The translations under genes were made by a program, and so were the position numbers. This document shows, in pieces, positions 10,123 to 20,282 of a DNA stretch of 64,000 nt. Location of the stretch: contig NW_026705297.1 of assembly GCF_029867415.1 (NCBI RefSeq), positions 496,001 through 560,000 of the forward strand, in the 5' to 3' direction. The notes beneath the pieces are model-generated. The model was not told where the DNA came from and did not search any database. It saw only the letters and a list, made by a program, of their open reading frames with translations. Each line of letters opens with the position of its first letter. Positions within the stretch are counted from its first letter, which is position 1. The DNA comes from Vicia villosa (taxonomy: Eukaryota > Streptophyta > Magnoliopsida > Fabales > Fabaceae).

Positions 10123-11328
10123 TTATTGAGATTGATTTCTGAATCGACTATTCCTCCCATGAGAAACAGCATTAGCATCTGATTCCTTCTTCTTCTGGAA
10201 TGAAGAACCATACTTCTTCGCACCACTAGACGAATTGTCATTCCGAACCAGACGACCTTCTCGCACAGCTTCTTCCAACCTGACACCCATACCCACCATT
10301 TCGGTGAAGTCTACAGGAGCACTTGCAATCATCTTCTCATAGTAAAACGGACCAAGAGTCTTAAGGAAAATCTTAGTCATCTCTTTCTCTTCCATCGGAG
10401 GAATCACTTGGGCGGCAACCTCACGCCATCTCTGAGCATATTCCTTGAAGGATTCCTTCTCTTTCTGCATCATAGCTCGCAATTGATCCCTATCAGGAGC
10501 CATGTCCACATTATACTTATATTGCTTCACAAACGCTTCAGCCAAGTCATTAAAAGTGCGAATATGGGTGCTATCAAGGCCCATATACCACTTAGAAGCA
10601 GCTCCAGTCAAACTGTCTTGGAAATAGTGGATCAACAGACGTCGATCATCAGTGTGAGTGGACATCTTCCTTACGTACATCACCAGATGTGCCTGAGGAC
10701 AGGAATTTCCTTTATACTTCTCAAATTCAGGCAGCTTGAACTTAGCAGGTACTTTCACATTGGGAACAAGGCAGAGATCATGCACATTCTTTCCAAACAG
10801 TTCTTTCCCACGCAGGGCTTTCATTTCTTTCTGCAATTCTTCAAACTGATCTTGGAAACCATCCATTCTGTCATGAATTTCACTTGGAGCAGCATCATAA
10901 ATGGGCTCTGGGACAAAAGGACCAGTATGAACAATAGGAGATGTGTTGACCATAACAGGAGTCAACAGACGAGTCATCTCAGGAACAGACAAATAACCTT
11001 CAGTCATGCCCCAGGGATATCCATTAGGCATACGTTGCTGAGTAGCACCAACAGGAACAACAGGAATTGTTGTAGCAGCAATTTCAGAAATCACAGTAGC
11101 TTGACCCTGAGCTTGGGCATTGGGAGGTGGAATCTGATTCTGATTCTGAGCAGCCGTCAATGTCTCAACCAGAGCAGTGAGACGATCCACACCAGATCTC
11201 AAAGTAACAACCTCTTCACGTAGCTCACGTAGAACACTGAATAAGACCTCGGGAATACTCTCGGAAGTAGGACCAAAATGCGGAATGATGCATGAAATGC
11301 AATGCAAATGATTTTTATTGGTTTTCAA
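10123..11328 (-). CDS. Ogre Gag (retrotransposon gag domain)
   Basis: 401 codons. The N-terminus is Gln/Pro-rich (residues about 65-80). A predicted helical segment follows (DQFEELQKEMKALRG). The conserved gag core lies at about residues 210-320 (FKLPEFEKYKGNSCPQAHL, LIHYFQDSLTGAASKWYM, FNDLAEAFVKQYKYN, SFKEYAQRWREVAAQV). The tail is basic and Ser/Lys-rich. It would form the virus-like particle in the cytoplasm. The start is uncertain: the first 25-30 residues look unlike Gag and may be leader. The terminating TAA is probably a mutation because the same frame continues for another 367 residues. Confidence 0.85.
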   Translation of the reverse strand: MKTNKNHLHCISCIIPHFGPTSESIPEVLFSVLRELREEVVTLRSGVDRLTALVETLTAAQNQNQIPPPNAQAQGQATVISEIAATTIPVVPVGATQQRMPNGYPWGMTEGYLSVPEMTRLLTPVMVNTSPIVHTGPFVPEPIYDAAPSEIHDRMDGFQDQFEELQKEMKALRGKELFGKNVHDLCLVPNVKVPAKFKLPEFEKYKGNSCPQAHLVMYVRKMSTHTDDRRLLIHYFQDSLTGAASKWYMGLDSTHIRTFNDLAEAFVKQYKYNVDMAPDRDQLRAMMQKEKESFKEYAQRWREVAAQVIPPMEEKEMTKIFLKTLGPFYYEKMIASAPVDFTEMVGMGVRLEEAVREGRLVRNDNSSSGAKKYGSSFQKKKESDANAVSHGRNSRFRNQSQ

Positions 11329-11454
11329 GGAACTTTAAGACTTCAATTGTAAACATTAGCAAAAACAACATAAAACATAACATCTTTCTTTCATTAGTAA
11401 TGAGAAAGCTTACAAAAGGATTCAAAGATCCAAAATTACAAAACAATGGAAAAG
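11329..11454 (-). other. Spacer between Ogre ORF1 and gag
   Basis: 126 bases with no conserved ORF. ORF1 and gag are in separate frames, so translation of gag would need splicing, re-initiation or a separate transcript. Nothing in the spacer identifies which. Confidence 0.5.
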
Positions 11455-13011
11455 CTAAAAACTAGAAGGGAACACTTCTGACGAAGATCCAACTCCTCTC
11501 TGCAGCTTCCTACGGAGCTTCTCCAATTCATCTTCATAAAAGGCCTTCAAAGGAGCATTCTCGACCATCAGCTTATCAGCAACTTCCTTCCATGCAACTG
11601 AATCTTCATGACTACCAGAGGAAAATAAATCCTCTTGTTGTCTCTTCCGCTTTTCTCCATGTTGTTGAAGCAACTCTTCTTGATGATGGATCTGATCATC
11701 CTTTTCCATCAACCAACCATCTTGGATATCAAGCATTTCATCCTTTTCTTTCAAATGTATCTTCAACTCTTTATTCTCAATTTCTGAAGCATGAAACTTC
11801 TTCTCCCAAGCATCTCTTTCCATTCTCATCTTAGCCCTGAGCTCAAGATGCTCCTCACTACTTTCGACAGGAATAGTGGAAGACAAAGGTGGAGTAATGA
11901 GTAGAGAAGGCTCTTCGAGTAAATAAGGCATCTGAAAAGTATGGGCTCTAGCTTGAACCCAATCAGTATAGTCTTTGAGAGCAACACATTGTTTCTTTCC
12001 CAAATGTCTCTTCCTATCAACATGGTGCCAAGCACGCACAAACCGATTTCTCATATCCGAATTTCCATCTTGATTAAGATAGAAGATTCCTGACACAAGA
12101 ATACTAGCGGGTCGCTCCTTCATGGGGTAACAAAATTGACGCCTTGCAAGAATGGGGTTGTAGGTAATTCCTCCTTGTATACCAAGAAGAGGTACATTAG
12201 GGAATTCTCCACAACTATCAATAATCTCACCAATGTCATAAGCAGGATTGTACCAATGGATATTCCCATTAGTAAGAGGCATGATCTTCTGAGACCATGA
12301 GAGACCATCAGGATTGTTCAAGAAACTCTTAGTCTGAGGTAAGTGCGAAATAAACCACTTATAGAGCAAAGGAGTGCAGCAGTTGATAAGTCCGCCTTTC
12401 TTATCATTCCTATGGTGAATGGAATGATAAGTATCCCCAAGCAAAGTAGGTACAGGATTCCCAATCATGAAGATCCGAATAGCATTAACATCGACAAAAT
12501 TGTCAATGTTGGGAAAGAGTATCAAACCATAGATGAGCAAGGCCAAAAATGTCTCAAAAGCAATCATACTTCCTTTACTAGCCAACATAGAAGCCTTTCC
12601 AATCAAGAACTTAGAAGTCAGCCCCCAAATTCCTCCTTTTTTGGTCATGTTTGCTTTCACAACTGATATCTTCAAATGAAGAAGCTCTGCTATCTCATCA
12701 ACTTGAGGCTCCTTCTCCAGACCACTAAACGGTATGTCATTCGTAACCGGCAAACCAATCCAATAAGAATACTCCTCCAAAGTGGGCATAAGCTGGTAAT
12801 CCGGAAAGGTGAAACAATGATAAACCGGGTCATAAAACTGCACAAGAGTCTCAAGAATCCCTTTTTCCACTTTGGTCTTCAAGATAGAGATCAATTTCCC
12901 ATAACGGTTTTTGAAGTTGTCAAGATTAGGAACCAAAGTTGCTAGCTCTTTCAATTCCTTTGCGCTTGAATTCCTGAAAGTGTACTTCTTGATACTTCTC
13001 TTTTGATCCAT
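11455..13011 (-). CDS. Ogre ORF1 protein (extra ORF upstream of gag)
   Basis: An open frame of 518 codons if the MDQKRS methionine at 13,011 is used. A longer version starts at 13,095, but its first 28 residues look like leader sequence. Residues about 1-370 form the globular part typical of legume Ogre ORF1 and related plant proteins annotated as DUF7745 (LPVTNDIPFSG, YGLILFPNIDNFVDV, ADTYHS-like GDTYHSIHHRN, PLLYKWFISHLPQ, GIQGGITYNPILARRQF, FVRAWHHVDRKR). Residues about 395-500 are strongly charged and predicted coiled coil (AKMRMERDAWEKKF, KELKIHLKEKDEMLD). The frame is unbroken, unlike gag-pol next to it. The role of ORF1 in Ogre is unknown. It is unrelated to retroviral Env as far as I can see. 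Confidence 0.85.
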   Translation of the reverse strand: MDQKRSIKKYTFRNSSAKELKELATLVPNLDNFKNRYGKLISILKTKVEKGILETLVQFYDPVYHCFTFPDYQLMPTLEEYSYWIGLPVTNDIPFSGLEKEPQVDEIAELLHLKISVVKANMTKKGGIWGLTSKFLIGKASMLASKGSMIAFETFLALLIYGLILFPNIDNFVDVNAIRIFMIGNPVPTLLGDTYHSIHHRNDKKGGLINCCTPLLYKWFISHLPQTKSFLNNPDGLSWSQKIMPLTNGNIHWYNPAYDIGEIIDSCGEFPNVPLLGIQGGITYNPILARRQFCYPMKERPASILVSGIFYLNQDGNSDMRNRFVRAWHHVDRKRHLGKKQCVALKDYTDWVQARAHTFQMPYLLEEPSLLITPPLSSTIPVESSEEHLELRAKMRMERDAWEKKFHASEIENKELKIHLKEKDEMLDIQDGWLMEKDDQIHHQEELLQQHGEKRKRQQEDLFSSGSHEDSVAWKEVADKLMVENAPLKAFYEDELEKLRRKLQRGVGSSSEVFPSSF

Positions 13012-13780
13012 GGTACCTGTGATGTTTACAAAAAATATCTCTAAGTTCCTTGAAAACCATTTGTGAATGTCATTTTTATGAATGCATGAATGCATGGTTT
13101 ATGCATCAACCACAATCAAGAGCACACAAGATCACAGCAAATCACATAAAACCACACAATCCAGGTTCTTAGGTTCGACGTCACGAGCATGGATCCATGG
13201 GTCTACCCATCCCACAAGGCGTGATCTAAGGAGTTTTGTACCTGCCAATTGGGTTCTACAAAGGTTCCCAGAGTTTTCAATCTTCTATCGGATATTACCG
13301 GCATGCACAATTGCTCATGGGCGCCAACAATATGCCTAAAAAGACCTCGTCTGAGCGTAGTATCGCATGACAACAAGCTCAAATTGGTACTTGATCTTGT
13401 TTCTACACTACATCCTAAAAAGGCTTATATTGGTTAAAAGGGTTCTAGGCCATTCAGCTTCTACGGACACTCACTATTGAAAGTAATAGCGTTATCACGA
13501 TGGTTCGTAACAACCTCTACTACCTTCCATGAGGCCTCCACTGATTGGGGTTCCACCATATGACGCTCATGGTAAGGATTGCTCCTGACATGCGACTATT
13601 GGTCTTACCACCTCCTATCTCAAGTTACTCACAAAAGTCCGGGTTAGAACTTTGTCTCATCACAGAGGAACCATCGAGCACCAAAAAAGAAAAAGAAAAT
13701 AAACAAACAAAGCACACAATAATATATACAGATAAAACACACAGATAAACAAAAATAGGCTTAACACACTTAAAACTGGA
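13012..13780 (-). other. Ogre 5' leader
   Basis: Untranslated leader between primer site and ORF1, about 770 bases. The plus-strand ORFs here (13,082-13,339; 13,545-13,748) have no recognisable content and lie antisense to the element. No promoter motif can be assigned. Confidence 0.6.
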
Positions 13781-13798
13781 TCCCCAGTGAAGTCGCCA
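13781..13798 (-). other. Ogre primer-binding site
   Basis: The minus strand reads TGGCGACTTCACTGGGGA starting six bases after the LTR end (CGCTACA at 13,805). TGGCGACTYCRCTGGGGA-type sites complementary to tRNA-Arg are characteristic of Tat/Ogre elements. It sets the 5' LTR boundary and the element's orientation. Confidence 0.8.
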
Positions 13799-15678
13799 TT
13801 TTTCTGTAGCGGGGAAAATCTGAGATCAAAGCCATGGAATTGACTCGACTCAATATTTCAGTGAAAGTCGCCACCGCGCTTTATTGTTTCCAAAGGAAAA
13901 GGGAAAAGAACGAATAAAACCCAAAGTTTGTTTTAAAAAAAAAAAAGAAGAGATCTTAGGTACGGGTGTTTATTATACAAGGGGAAGGTTTTAAGGACCC
14001 CTCATATCTGTGGTACTCCACAGGAACCTTTTTGAAAATCTGTGTCGTGTGTGCTAAAAAAACGGGTTTGTTTTATTTTTAAAATAAGCTTGGTAAGACG
14101 TTAAGTCTTGTGCCTACATACCTCCTCGGTGCAATGGAGAAGTCAGAGCTAATGTAGTTCCGCTTAAAAGGGGAAAACGTTTTAAAAACGAATAAACACT
14201 TTATCGTCGTTGGAGAGAAATACTCAGCCATTGATCTTGAGCATGAGAACAAATGAGTTCTTTGCATCGCAAATGAAAGAAGGGCTCCAACTCGGATAAA
14301 ATCAACGAGTATGCCACTAGCGGAAAAGATCTCATTATATCAATCAATTTCAAAATCGTGGGGTATAACCACTCGTTTCGACGATTAATAGTGTCTAAAC
14401 TTTTGAAGAAAAGCCACTAAGGGCAAAAGATATTTTAAAAGATAAGGTTTAAAAAAAAAGATTGCAAACATAAGAATATTTTGGAAAAAGGGAGAAGATT
14501 TTGAAAATTAAAGAAGGGGAGGAGATGAAGAGGCTATCCTATTGCGTAAAATAAAAGCTAAGGAAAAGAACGGTCTAACCGAAATAAGAAGCCAACACTT
14601 GACATTATGAGTTAAGGTAGATTTCCCATCCTTTGGAATATCAATACTAAACCAACATTATCACTTGGGGATCCAGATGAATTTATTATCTTAGCACCAC
14701 TTTGCATTAAGCACATTAAAATTCTGACGAAAATTGGGCAGAGTAACGGCTGTTTTCAGGTAAAATCCTTATATCGATGCCTTGGAATTAACCATCAAGG
14801 GCTTTCAAGGAATCACCTGCACATACAAACAGACAACAATCCAATGCCAGACAGACCGAATAACAACAGAGTAACAATGTCATAAGAGTCCAGAGGTACT
14901 AAGTCCATAAGTCCGAATCTCCAAAATGCTAGGGATAGTAACCAATAGTCCAAAAGAGAGCCTTAAGTGTTTTTTAGATTTTTGTTGTTTATTAGTGTTT
15001 TAGCATAAAAGTAAAGTATGGTCCAAGTGGACTAAAGAAAAATAGCGGAAACATAAACATATGTCCAAGTGGACAAAGAGAAAATAGCGGAATATAAACG
15101 TCCAAATGGACAAAGAAAAAAAATAGCGGAATGTAAATATGATGAAATGATAAAATAAAGCGATAAAGCGAGAAATATAAAGAGCGGTATAATAAATTGC
15201 GGAAATTAAAGTTAGTTGTTAGATGTTAAAGATATCCATCTTGAAACTTGTCAAGTATGTTATCAAAGTTAGTAAGGAAGATCGATGGTGAGTGAAGGAT
15301 GTTTTCGGATTTAAATTCAATGGAAATTTATCAGAAGCTTGATAAAATCATAGCGACTACACGATAAACCTCCATAAGTCTTAAATCAACCGCATACAAT
15401 TCTCTTCCATATTTGATCTTTTTTTATTCGGGACACGAAATATTGCGCTATGTTAAGCAGATCGCCAAGTGATTTATGTAGAAATCACCCTACAACGAGG
15501 CCGGTCAAAACTTTATGTGCTAATGCATGCGAGAGAAATGATATGTAGATCATTCTCCGAAAGCAATACCGCACGAAAAGAAAACAGGTAACGATCTAGT
15601 CTTTACTAAGAATCCATAAGAATTCTCAAAGTATTAAGACTTTCATCGATCAAAAGAAAAAAAAAGAGAAGAAGAAGA

Positions 15679-15930
15679 TAAAATGCATAAAGTAAAATCA
15701 ACTCACACTATCATTAATATCATTCATCTAATATTATGGATTTGGTCCTTTCAAACCTATCAACATCCTAGATCCAATGATATTAATGAAGTAGAGGAAG
15801 AAGAATAAAATGCACAAAAGATAATCAACTCACACTATCATTAATATCATTCATCTAATATTATGGATTTGGTTCTTTCAAACCTATCAACATCCTAGAT
15901 CCAATGATATTAATGAAGTGGAGGAAGTAG
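15679..15930 (-). repeat. 127-bp tandem duplication in the Ogre LTR
   Basis: Two adjacent copies of a block from AAAATGCA(T/C)AAA through CATCCTAGATCCAATGATATTAATGAAGT, each about 127 bp and nearly identical (for example TTTGGTCCTTTC versus TTTGGTTCTTTC). The same unit length as the 3' spacer array at 27.7 kb is probably coincidence because the sequences differ. Confidence 0.85.
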
Positions 15931-15969
15931 GAAGCCAAAACAAGAATAAAAAAGGCAAAAAACACATTC

Positions 15970-16095
15970 TGTCCCAGGGGAAATCGATTTGCCTAGAGAG
16001 GAAATCGATTTCCTCAGTGCAAGTTTTCAAATCAGGCGCAGAAACAGAGTGGAAATCGATTTCCCTAGGGAGGAAATCAATTTCCTCTGTGCAGT
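15970..16095. repeat. GAAATCGATTTC palindrome array, proximal block
   Basis: Four copies of the palindrome GAAATCGATTTC or one-base variants (one reads AATCAATT), arranged as two pairs with about 15-20 bases inside a pair and about 30 between pairs. The flanking bases also tend to be complementary (AGGAAATCGATTTCCT). Confidence 0.85.
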
Positions 16096-16607
16096 TTTAA
16101 AAAAAACAGCTTTAGAAGGCATAAAACTCAACTTGAGCAAACATACAAACACCTTATGATCATATATCCATTGGAGCACGAATTTTCCATCAAATCACCA
16201 TCAAATAGCACCAATATAGCATCAAAGATGCATTGAACACAAGCAACAAAGATCTACATCTTAGAATTTAGGAATTTACCAATTCTTGAATTAAGTGTTG
16301 AAGTAGCTTCAAGAACAAGCACAAAGTGTGTAGATCCTTCACAATTGGAGATGAACAAGCAAAGAAAAGAGTGAAATGTAGGAGGCTTAGTTCAAAACTA
16401 GCAAGATTCAATGTGAATCTCACTAATTCTATGGAAAATGAACTTTGGGTGAGGGTTTTGGAAAGGGTGAGAAATGAATTTGCAAGCAATTTTTTGACTC
16501 TCCAAGCTTGAGAAATGAGAGAGTAGAGGTCTCTATTTATAGAATTGGAGCAAGAGTAGTGGTAGTTTGGTCTTTTTGTATTTAGTAATTAGCTTATGTT
16601 TAATTGG

Positions 16608-16675
16608 TGTTTAAATGGTATTTAAATGGTATTTAAATGGTATTTAAATGGTAAAATGGTATTTAAATGGTACAA
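16608..16675. repeat. TTTAAATGGTA microsatellite in the Ogre LTR
   Basis: Repeats of an 11-bp unit (GTATTTAAATG). The parallel LTR copy at about 29,569-29,620 has one unit fewer, which shows length change by slippage since the two LTRs separated. Confidence 0.9.
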
Positions 16676-16789
16676 TGAAAGGAATTAATTTTGATGAGGT
16701 GGAAAATTGGTAAAATAACAAAAATGATCAAAGAAAAAGGTGCCAAAATGATGTCAAGCTTCCCTCTCTATTTTTTTTGAATTTCGCCC

Positions 16790-16980
16790 CAAGGAAATCG
16801 ATTTCCCCAGGAGTGAAATCGATTTCACTCTGTTCCAGAAGAGAATTTGGCGCAAAATACACTAGGGAAATCGATTTACCCAGGAGGGAAATCGATTTCA
16901 TGCTGTCCAGAATGTGATTTTGTTGAAAATTGCTGCAGGGAAATCGATTTACCCAGTAGGGAAATCGATTTCATCAGTTC
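16790..16980. repeat. GAAATCGATTTC palindrome array, distal block
   Basis: Six copies of AAATCGATTT with complementary shoulders (AGGAAATCGATTTCCCC, GTGAAATCGATTTCAC, GGGAAATCGATTTACCC), again in close pairs. The same six, one mutated to AAATTGATTT, occur at 29,741-29,925 in the other LTR copy. Confidence 0.9.
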
Positions 16981-16993
16981 AAAATGTGGAAAA

Positions 16994-18489
16994 TGTGAAT
17001 GCAAGATCACACTCACAAAGATGTTTTTGATTCATGGCAAACTCAACAAGCATACAAGCAACAAGATACAAGCAGAAGAACTCAAAGAAAAGCAAGCATT
17101 GGTCACTCATAACAGAGCAGGTCGACCTACTATGAATACAGGTCGACTCAACACAAGCAAAATAAGAGGAACTCAAAAAAACAGCAGTCAGGTCGACCTA
17201 CTCCCAACACAGGTCGACCTAAAATGAAGAAATTTACATATCATTCTGCTAGGTCGACCTACACAACAACTAGGTCGACCTAATCTGAGGAAATGTCCCC
17301 AAAACGCATCTGAAGTGGATTCTGGTCGACCTACTTCTTTAACAGGTCGACCTAACTGGGAACAAATGACATCCAAAGGATATGCAGCTCTGTTAGGTCG
17401 ACCTAAGCACCACAAGAGGTCGACCTATCTGATCAAAAATGCCAAAATTTCTGGTTTTCTCTGCTCCAACTGATAAGCTCTCATATATATTGTCCAAGGT
17501 TCAATTATTGCACAGAACACCAACGACTGAAAGATACACAAAGTCTTCTCATCTTCGTTCTTCATCATCTCCAACACAATTACACATAATCATTCTTGCG
17601 TTGAGGGTTAGTGATCGAGTTCGATAACGTCCATGGAACGGAATTGAAGATTCCTAGTGGGTGAAGATTTGTGGGGTTTTTGGTGAATAAAATCCGAGGG
17701 TTTTGTCCTCCAAGATAGGTGTTTCTTGGGGGTTTTTATCAAGAGGTTTCATCGAGGATCCATCTGAGTGTGAAGATTGAAGAACAAGGGTTCAAGGCAA
17801 TTCAAGACACTGCAGAAAAGGGATCAAGTGAAGCTCTTGGATCACCTTGATCTGGCTCAAGATTAAGGGGGAAGAAGATTCAAAGGATCGACAAATTCGG
17901 TTTATTGTTTATCGCTTTGTTTTCTTCTTTGTATAAACGGCTTTCAACATTAATGGAAGATTTCCCAATTTCAATTTGGAATTGGGGGCACACGTAGTCG
18001 TAGCGAGGACGATCGACGAACTGCCTGAACAAATATCGTGTTCTTGTCGCTTTTATCTTTTCATTTACGTTCTGTTCATATTTGGCCATAATTGCAAAAT
18101 TGATTAACGATTCAAGTGTTAAAATTGTGAATTAAGGTTCTGCATAAACATCACAATTCACCACATCTTGAATCATCATCAATTTGAACATTATCACCAA
18201 GTGTTTGTCTTTTTGCTTATTCCATTATTACTGCATTGCAAACCAAAGTTTGTCAATTTAGAAGTTAATTGATTTTCAGCTGTGAAACGTATTGATTCGA
18301 TAACATATCACATCATCGTTAATCTCAATTATCTTATGGTTTTGTCACATATACGACCCTTGCAATAACGGTCCGGAATAGACGCAAGTCGATTCAGAAC
18401 CGCTTTCGCTTTAGTTCGAAATAATTCCGATAAACTCTGTGAGATCTATTCACCCCCCCCCCTCTAGATCCTCAGGCCAGCGTCTAACA
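16994..18489 (+). repeat. Copia 5' LTR (1,496 bp)
   Basis: Starts TGTGAATGCAAGATC and ends GCGTCTAACA, followed by two bases and the primer site. The U3 part contains the AGGTCGACCT palindrome array (17,117-17,432). A TATA-like CTCATATATATTG lies at about 17,477. A run of ten C sits just before the 3' end at about 18,453. Confidence 0.95.
17117..17432. repeat. AGGTCGACCT palindrome array in the copia LTR
   Basis: Ten copies of the 10-bp palindrome AGGTCGACCT, some with one change (AGGTCGACTC, TGGTCGACCT), spaced 20-45 bases apart and ending just upstream of the TATA-like sequence at 17,477. The core GTCGAC is a SalI site. The array recurs in the 3' LTR (25,638-25,953) and, expanded, in the solo LTR (21,150-21,510). 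Frames through the array give artificial GRPS-rich ORFs. Confidence 0.95.
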
Positions 18490-18491
18490 AG

Positions 18492-18503
18492 TGGTATCAG
18501 AGC
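18492..18503 (+). other. Copia primer-binding site
   Basis: TGGTATCAGAGC, complementary to the 3' end of initiator tRNA-Met, two bases after the 5' LTR end. This is the standard primer site of plant copia elements. Confidence 0.95.
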
Positions 18504-18543
18504 TCTGATTTATTCCGTGCTACGTGAAACACTTATTGGAAAG

Positions 18544-19593
18544 ATGGCTTCCGGACCTAAAGGGGCTCACAATAGAGCTCCAGTTTTTAACGGTGAAAAC
18601 TATGGCTATTGGAAGGATTGTATGTGTGTCCACATCAATGCAATTGATAGGAACATCTGGACAGCTATTGTCAATGGTCCCTTTCAGATCACCATGACAA
18701 ATGCAGCTGGTGCAGTTGTTCCAAAACCAGAAAATACTTGGGATGCTGAAGATGAAAAGAGATATGCATACGATTGGAAAGCGAGAAACATTCTAATCTC
18801 AGCTCTAGGAGTTGATGAATACTATCGTGTTTCCCATTGTAGATCCGCTAAAGCTATGTGGGACACATTGCAAGTTGCCCACGAGGGAACGAATGATGTC
18901 AAACTAGCTAGGATCAATACGTTAACTCAAGAGTTCGAACTGTTCCACATGGAAGATGGTGAATCCATCGAAAACATGCAGAAGAGATTCGTTCACCTGA
19001 AAAATCGGTTAAATTCTCTTGATAGACCTGTTTCCAATGCAGTTGCTACTAACAAAATCTTAAGATGCTTGAACAGGGAATGGCAACCCAAGGTTACAGC
19101 AATAAAGGAAGCAAATGATCTAAACACCTTAGACATTACCACTCTCTTTGGTAAACTAGAGGAACATGAACAACACCTTAAATGCCTTGACATGCATGAG
19201 AAAAGGGCAAAGAAAGAAAAGAACATGGAGAAAGAGGTAGAGAAGAAGTCAATAGCTCTAAAGGCTTCAAGCTCCAAGACCTCAAGACAAGAGCTAGAGG
19301 ATAGTGATACAAGTGATGACGAAGACTCCGATGATGAGGAAATGGGACTGTTTGTGCGAAGATACAACAAATATCTAAAGAAAAATGGAGCAAAACATTC
19401 TGACAAAGGCTTGATCAACGTAGAAAGCAATCAAACAAGTTCAAACAAGATGACAACAACAAAGGAAAAATCAAAGGCCCTTGCTTTAATTGTGGGAAAG
19501 CCGGTCACTACAAACCGGAGTGTCCATACCTTAAGAAGGAAAAAGAGAAGAACCAAAGCAAAGGTCATAACAAATCTAAGAGAGCCTACATAG
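18544..19593 (+). pseudogene. Copia Gag, N-terminal and central part
   Basis: Starts MASGPKGAHNRAPVFNGENY; the usual copia gag opening (NGENYGYWKDCM) is at residues 14-26. The UBN2-like gag core follows (KARNILISALGVDEYYRV, AKAMWDTLQVAHEGT, ESIENMQKRFVHLKNRLN, KILRCLNREWQPKVTAI). After that comes a Lys/Asp/Ser-rich linker. Around 19,425-19,440 the meaningful frame shifts: from there on the zinc knuckle and downstream polyprotein lie in another frame, so the last about 50 codons of this ORF to 19,593 are out of frame. It forms the particle and binds RNA. Confidence 0.88.
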
Positions 19594-20282
19594 CATGGGA
19601 AAGTGATTCATCTAGTGAAAGCTCATCAAGCGATGAAGAAAAATCAGCAAACCTATGTTTTATGGCTCATCAACACAAGAAAAAGAAAGCTGTAAGTCAT
19701 CTTAAACCTGAACTCGTAGATAAGGTATCTCATTCTCAACTAAAACTTGCTTTTGAAGAATTACATAGAGATGCAATTAAAGCTTTCAAACTTTTGGCCT
19801 CAAATAAGAAAATCTTTTCATATCTTGAATCAAAAGTTGAGAAAACCGAAAAGGATATGGAAGCTTTAAAACAATCTATGCTAGACATTCAAAAGGATAA
19901 AGTTGAAATAGATCCTACATCATGGTTTGGTTGTGAGACATGTCACATTTGGCAAAAAGAAGTAAGAGATCTAAAAGCCAAGTTAGACAAGGCTCTACAA
20001 CCAAAAGTGACCTTTGCGGTTGATCCAAATAAGTTCAAAAGATCGTATACTCCTTTATATAGTAAATACACTTTTGTACCAAAAGTATCAACTAGCAAAA
20101 CAGCATATTCTCATCATATTACCTGTCATTATTGTTGCAAAAAGGGTCAAACCATTGAAAAATGCAAATTTAGGAGAATTTTAGTTCCTAAAGGAGTATT
20201 TCAATGGTTGCCTAAGTGCAACAAATTGTGTACTCACTACCAAGGACCCAATGAAAATTGGGGACCTCCCTCTCTAAATTAA
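19440..20282 (+). pseudogene. Copia Gag zinc knuckle and linker
   Basis: Begins at the shifted frame. A clean CCHC knuckle CFNCGKAGHYKPEC is encoded at 19,482-19,523, followed by a Ser/Asp/Glu run (WESDSSSESSSSDEE), a coiled-coil-like Lys/Glu segment, and a second Cys/His cluster (CHYCCKKGQTIEKC). The frame stops at TAA 20,280-20,282 and resumes at once in the same frame as the protease. The stop is either a gag-pol boundary used by readthrough or a mutation; I favour mutation because related elements usually read through here. Confidence 0.8.

Larger units (their letters stand above)
13805..16993 (-). repeat. Ogre 5' LTR, downstream part (3,189 bp)
   Basis: The LTR ends CGCTACA at 13,805 next to the primer site. 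Its first 246-251 bp are at 27,011-27,261, displaced by the copia element, so the original LTR was about 3.4 kb. It is AT-rich with no coding frames. It holds a 127-bp tandem duplication (15,680-15,930), an AAATCGATTT palindrome array (15,970-16,095 and 16,790-16,980) and a TTTAAATGG microsatellite (16,608-16,675). The part 16,395-16,993 also exists as a second copy at 29,347-29,945. Confidence 0.85.

Noticed and set aside
10408..11223. 271-codon plus-strand ORF
   Set aside because: It is antisense to the conserved Ogre gag frame and has no recognisable motif.
17188..17415. Minus-strand ORF with repeated GRPS motifs (also 25,709-25,936)
   Set aside because: Produced by the AGGTCGACCT palindrome array.
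18993..19430. 145-codon minus-strand ORF rich in Ser and Phe
   Set aside because: Antisense shadow of the copia gag Lys/Asp-rich linker.
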